Of a stretch of DNA of 8,046 nucleotides, positions 6,601-8,046 are shown one piece after another. This stretch comes from an uncultured Planctomycetaceae bacterium (GTDB lineage: Bacteria > Planctomycetota > Planctomycetia > Pirellulales > Pirellulaceae). Position numbers and translations under genes: made by a program. Position 1 is the stretch's first letter; each line of letters starts with the position of its first letter. The stretch spans positions 1-8,046 of the forward strand of contig CAIXSC010000145.1 in assembly GCA_903921945.1 (NCBI GenBank), written 5' to 3'. The notes below the pieces were generated by a model. The model did not search any database, had not been told where the DNA came from, and saw only the letters and a program-made list of their open reading frames with translations.

Positions 6601-8046
6601 CGCCGACCCGCGACGCTGTGGCCAAGGCGACTCGGGTCGTTTGGCTGTTTCCGGGCCAGGGTTCGCAGTACCCGGATATGCTCAAGAAGCTTGCCGCCGA
6701 GTGCCCGGCAGCCGCTTCGGCGATTGCTGAAGCCGACGCGGTGCTCGATTCGATGGGCTTGGAGACCTTCACTCGGATCGCGTGGGAAGATTCGCGACAA
6801 TTGGGAAGCGACCTGTTGCGCACTCAATTGGCAATGCTGGTCGCTGACTATGCGATGACCCGGGCGCTGATGTCGCTCGGAGCTCGGCCGGACTTGGTCG
6901 CGGGCCACAGCTTCGGCGAGCTGCCAGCCCTGCTTGCCGCCGACTGCTGGTCGCTCGAGGATGCGATCCGCGGCGCCTGGGAACGGGCCGACGCGCAGCG
7001 GCGGAGCGTTCGCGAACCTGCCGGTCTCATGGCCGTCTTCGCTTCGCGCGAAAAGGTCGAATCGCTGTTGCCATGGGCCAGCCTGCCCGTGTTCATTGCG
7101 AACCACAACGCGCCCGAACAAGTGGTTGTCGGCGGTTCCCGGGAAGCCATCGAACAGTTTGCCGCGTTGGCGGCAAGCCGCCGGGTGAACGCCACCGTGC
7201 TCCCCGTTCCGAGTGCGTTTCACACGCCGATGATGGCGGCGGCGGCCGAGCCGTTTGCCGCCGGATTGTCGAAGCTCACGTTGAAAGCTGGCCGCGTGCC
7301 CGTCATGAGCACGGCGACAAACCGTGCGATGATCGATCCGGCCGATTTTCGCGACAGCATGGTCGCGTCGCTCACCGCGCCTGTTCGCTACGTCGATCTC
7401 ATCCGCCGCCTGGACGCCGAACAACCGACGCTGTTCATCGAAGTCGGCCCTCAACGGGTTCTCACCAAGCTCAATCAAAAGATCCTTGGCGCCGACCGCG
7501 CACATGCCTTTGCGACGGACGAACCGCAGCGTCCGGGATTGGAACCATTACATCAAGCCGCCGCGGCGTGCGCTTCGGTCGCCAACTCGCAGCCCTGTAA
7601 CTCCCAAGCAGCCCGTCGCTCGCCAACAATCCCCGGCAGACTGCTGCACTTCGACGCCACAGAACGCCGCCGCGAAGCCCGGCGGCAAGCGGGAACGCCC
7701 GGCAAAGTGCCAGTGGATCGTCGCCCGCCAGTGGATCGTCAACCGCCTCCATCCGCCAAGCCGCCGACGACGGCGCCCGCAGAGAGATCGACCGTCACAC
7801 CGATAGCCATGCCGACCGCCACGCCGATAGCGCCTCCAACCCAACCACGGAATGCGCCGCCCGTGAATCGGTCCGAGGTTTTGCAGACACAACACGCGTC
7901 GCGCGGCGAATTCGCGGCTCGAAAGGTCGATATGACGCGACCCGCGTCGGTCGCTCCGCCCGTCGAAACTTCGTCGCGAAACTTATCCACCGAGAAGTTG
8001 CGGTCGTTTCTGTTGAAGTTCGTCGTGGAACAGACGGGCTACCCGG
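3642..8046 (+). CDS. Type I polyketide/fatty-acid synthase KS-KS0-AT-(ACP), 3' end outside window
   Basis: At least 1468 residues of a multidomain synthase, open to the window edge. Domains from ATG 3642: KS about 24-487, with Cys237 in DAACASSL, His369 in EAHATST and His409 in KGNVGHT, so fully active. A second KS fold lies at about 507-976, with Glu715 (DAGEASGL), Asp845 (ETDGADG) and Gln883 (GQIGQCG) in place of Cys-His-His, so it is not a condensing enzyme. It resembles a chain-length factor. AT lies at about 999-1283, with GQGSQ 1005-1009, Ser1090 in GHSFGE, Arg1115 and His1194 in SAFHTP; the AFH motif and Arg favour malonyl-CoA. A Pro/Thr/Ala-rich linker (about 1284-1446) follows, then EKLRSFLLKFVVEQTGYP, which looks like the first helix of a Pfa-type ACP cut by the edge. 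The order resembles Hgl/Pfa secondary-lipid synthases. The start is uncertain: ATGs 3603 and 3693 are in frame, and no stop occurs back to 3147. The domain frame is continuous, with no frameshift. Confidence 0.9.
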   Translation, partial: MDEANLVPATEREGVPDMPGLDAVIPIAIVGYDCRLPGAADPAAYWRLLEQGKSALGELPPDLLDRDLYFAPEKGTLGKTYSTVGGIVPDRPVRAEELGLVGTPFERTDSAFLAICDVSARALRHAGLDPFHLPRRQAGVYLGSTGGTRHSTDWIFATLIGETAGYLRELSAFRDGASGLAPDQLDRLVDIVVGEVRRKHGWRADIPAPNLSAHVAAHAISRAFRLTGPSMALDAACASSLQAMALGVQALRLGAIDMAIVGGASCLKQHSLVLFSAAQSLTAGESRPFDANADGLVAAEGYVALVLKRLADAVADGDPIRGVIRDIASASDGKGKSLWAPRKEGQMLAIQRVYQRGVQVSDLQYLEAHATSTQVGDATELSALIDSIGCGAAPGQRIALGASKGNVGHTLETAGIAGVAKVLLALERKTIPPVAGVREPNPKVDWDRIPFYLPRRPEPWPEPAGRPRMACVNSFGIGGLNSHVVIEEYRAGFRDELHGHQRGPADFEPIAIVGMGAILPGAFSVAALRELLESARDARGTPPEGRWTTAARRAWRDFNGGVDQPLIGGFLDGYQYDWRKNKVPPKQVTQGNPLQFLLLDATAEALRSAGYASRPFDRQRTAVVVGSVFRGDFCDQLQMGLRLPEFHSHLVPQLEALGWDRVRIDAALAEYDERLLERMPALLDETGSFTASTLASRITKAFDLMGGAVAIDAGEASGLAAMAVGIDQLRRGDCDMVICAGANQSMDYCAYQAIVSRGKKLPQDCTARPFGDHGFAAAPGEGVAVVLLKKLAAAQRDQDPILAVIRGLGVATDIEQPTRAAEQAMRAGLQAARLSPSQIDAIETDGADGEHEIADVEAIANVFATPKRPAPLPLRSLAGQIGQCGAAMGNAGVIAATLQLGQSRLIPGPVVTTPAAHLRRHADTLRPLDKPVSLRSGHSATSDPDSNSASGSPAKARIGMLAGGSSGSSYFAILETGTMLVEPQKTAPTRDAVAKATRVVWLFPGQGSQYPDMLKKLAAECPAAASAIAEADAVLDSMGLETFTRIAWEDSRQLGSDLLRTQLAMLVADYAMTRALMSLGARPDLVAGHSFGELPALLAADCWSLEDAIRGAWERADAQRRSVREPAGLMAVFASREKVESLLPWASLPVFIANHNAPEQVVVGGSREAIEQFAALAASRRVNATVLPVPSAFHTPMMAAAAEPFAAGLSKLTLKAGRVPVMSTATNRAMIDPADFRDSMVASLTAPVRYVDLIRRLDAEQPTLFIEVGPQRVLTKLNQKILGADRAHAFATDEPQRPGLEPLHQAAAACASVANSQPCNSQAARRSPTIPGRLLHFDATERRREARRQAGTPGKVPVDRRPPVDRQPPPSAKPPTTAPAERSTVTPIAMPTATPIAPPTQPRNAPPVNRSEVLQTQHASRGEFAARKVDMTRPASVAPPVETSSRNLSTEKLRSFLLKFVVEQTGYP
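7710..7745 (+). repeat. Two 18-bp repeats in the synthase AT-ACP linker
   Basis: Two adjacent 18-bp units (7710-7727 and 7728-7745) share CCAGTGGATCGTC exactly and encode PVDRRP and PVDRQP, in frame, in the proline-rich linker between AT and the start of the ACP. Confidence 0.75.
7797..7844 (+). repeat. Two degenerate 24-bp repeats in the synthase linker
   Basis: Two adjacent 24-bp units encode TPIAMPTA and TPIAPPTQ. They belong to the same disordered Pro/Thr/Ala linker. The protein repeat is clearer than the DNA repeat. Confidence 0.55.

Noticed and set aside
5790..7505. - strand ORF of 571 residues opposite the KS0 and AT domains
   Set aside because: A shadow ORF caused by high GC and codon bias of the synthase. 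The + frame shows clear KS and AT motifs throughout.
3642..8046. Possible frameshift or split of the synthase
   Set aside because: The frame was followed codon by codon through KS, most of KS0, the AT motifs and the linker. It stays open and the domains are continuous.

Overview
The window is GC-rich and coding on the + strand throughout. It holds four genes in one direction: the 3' part of rny (RNase Y), a YmdB-type phosphodiesterase gene, a large SDR/thioester-reductase-like gene, and the 5' part of a multidomain polyketide/fatty-acid synthase that runs off the right edge. No tRNA, rRNA, CRISPR array, transposase or prophage gene was seen. The base composition, the rny-ymdB pair and the large lipid-type synthase suggest a bacterium with secondary metabolism. 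A planctomycete (Pirellulales-like) fits best, but this is inferred from gene style and not proven by any marker in the window.

Layout. Positions 1-1679 carry a housekeeping pair: RNase Y (KH and HD domains visible, N-terminus outside the window) and, 5 bp later, the binuclear-metal phosphodiesterase YmdB. Only 26 bp further on, behind a GAGG ribosome-binding site, begins a 536-residue protein with an N-terminal NAD(P)-binding reductase domain, a short 21-bp-repeat linker and a C-terminal domain that looks like an SCP2/sterol-carrier fold. Positions 3317-3641 form the only sizeable intergenic stretch. It is dominated by about eight units of an 18-bp tandem repeat (3401-3544). From about 3642 to the right edge a single open frame encodes an active ketosynthase (Cys-His-His all present), a second ketosynthase fold that has lost all three catalytic residues (Cys to Glu, His to Asp, His to Gln), a malonyl-type acyltransferase, a long Pro/Thr/Ala-rich linker, and the first residues of what appears to be an acyl carrier protein domain.

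How they may work together. The order KS, inactive KS (chain-length-factor-like), AT, ACP resembles the secondary-lipid synthases of the polyunsaturated-fatty-acid (Pfa) and heterocyst-glycolipid (Hgl) type rather than modular antibiotic PKSs. A neighbouring thioester-reductase-like SDR would suit reductive release of a long acyl chain as aldehyde or alcohol, and an SCP2-like domain could hold the hydrophobic product. This pathway is inference. What is directly visible is the domain content, the residues, the gene order and the spacing. The synthase frame has no stop from 3147 to the edge, so its exact start has to be chosen. I favour ATG 3642 (GGGAGG 11 nt upstream), with ATG 3693 as a close alternative.
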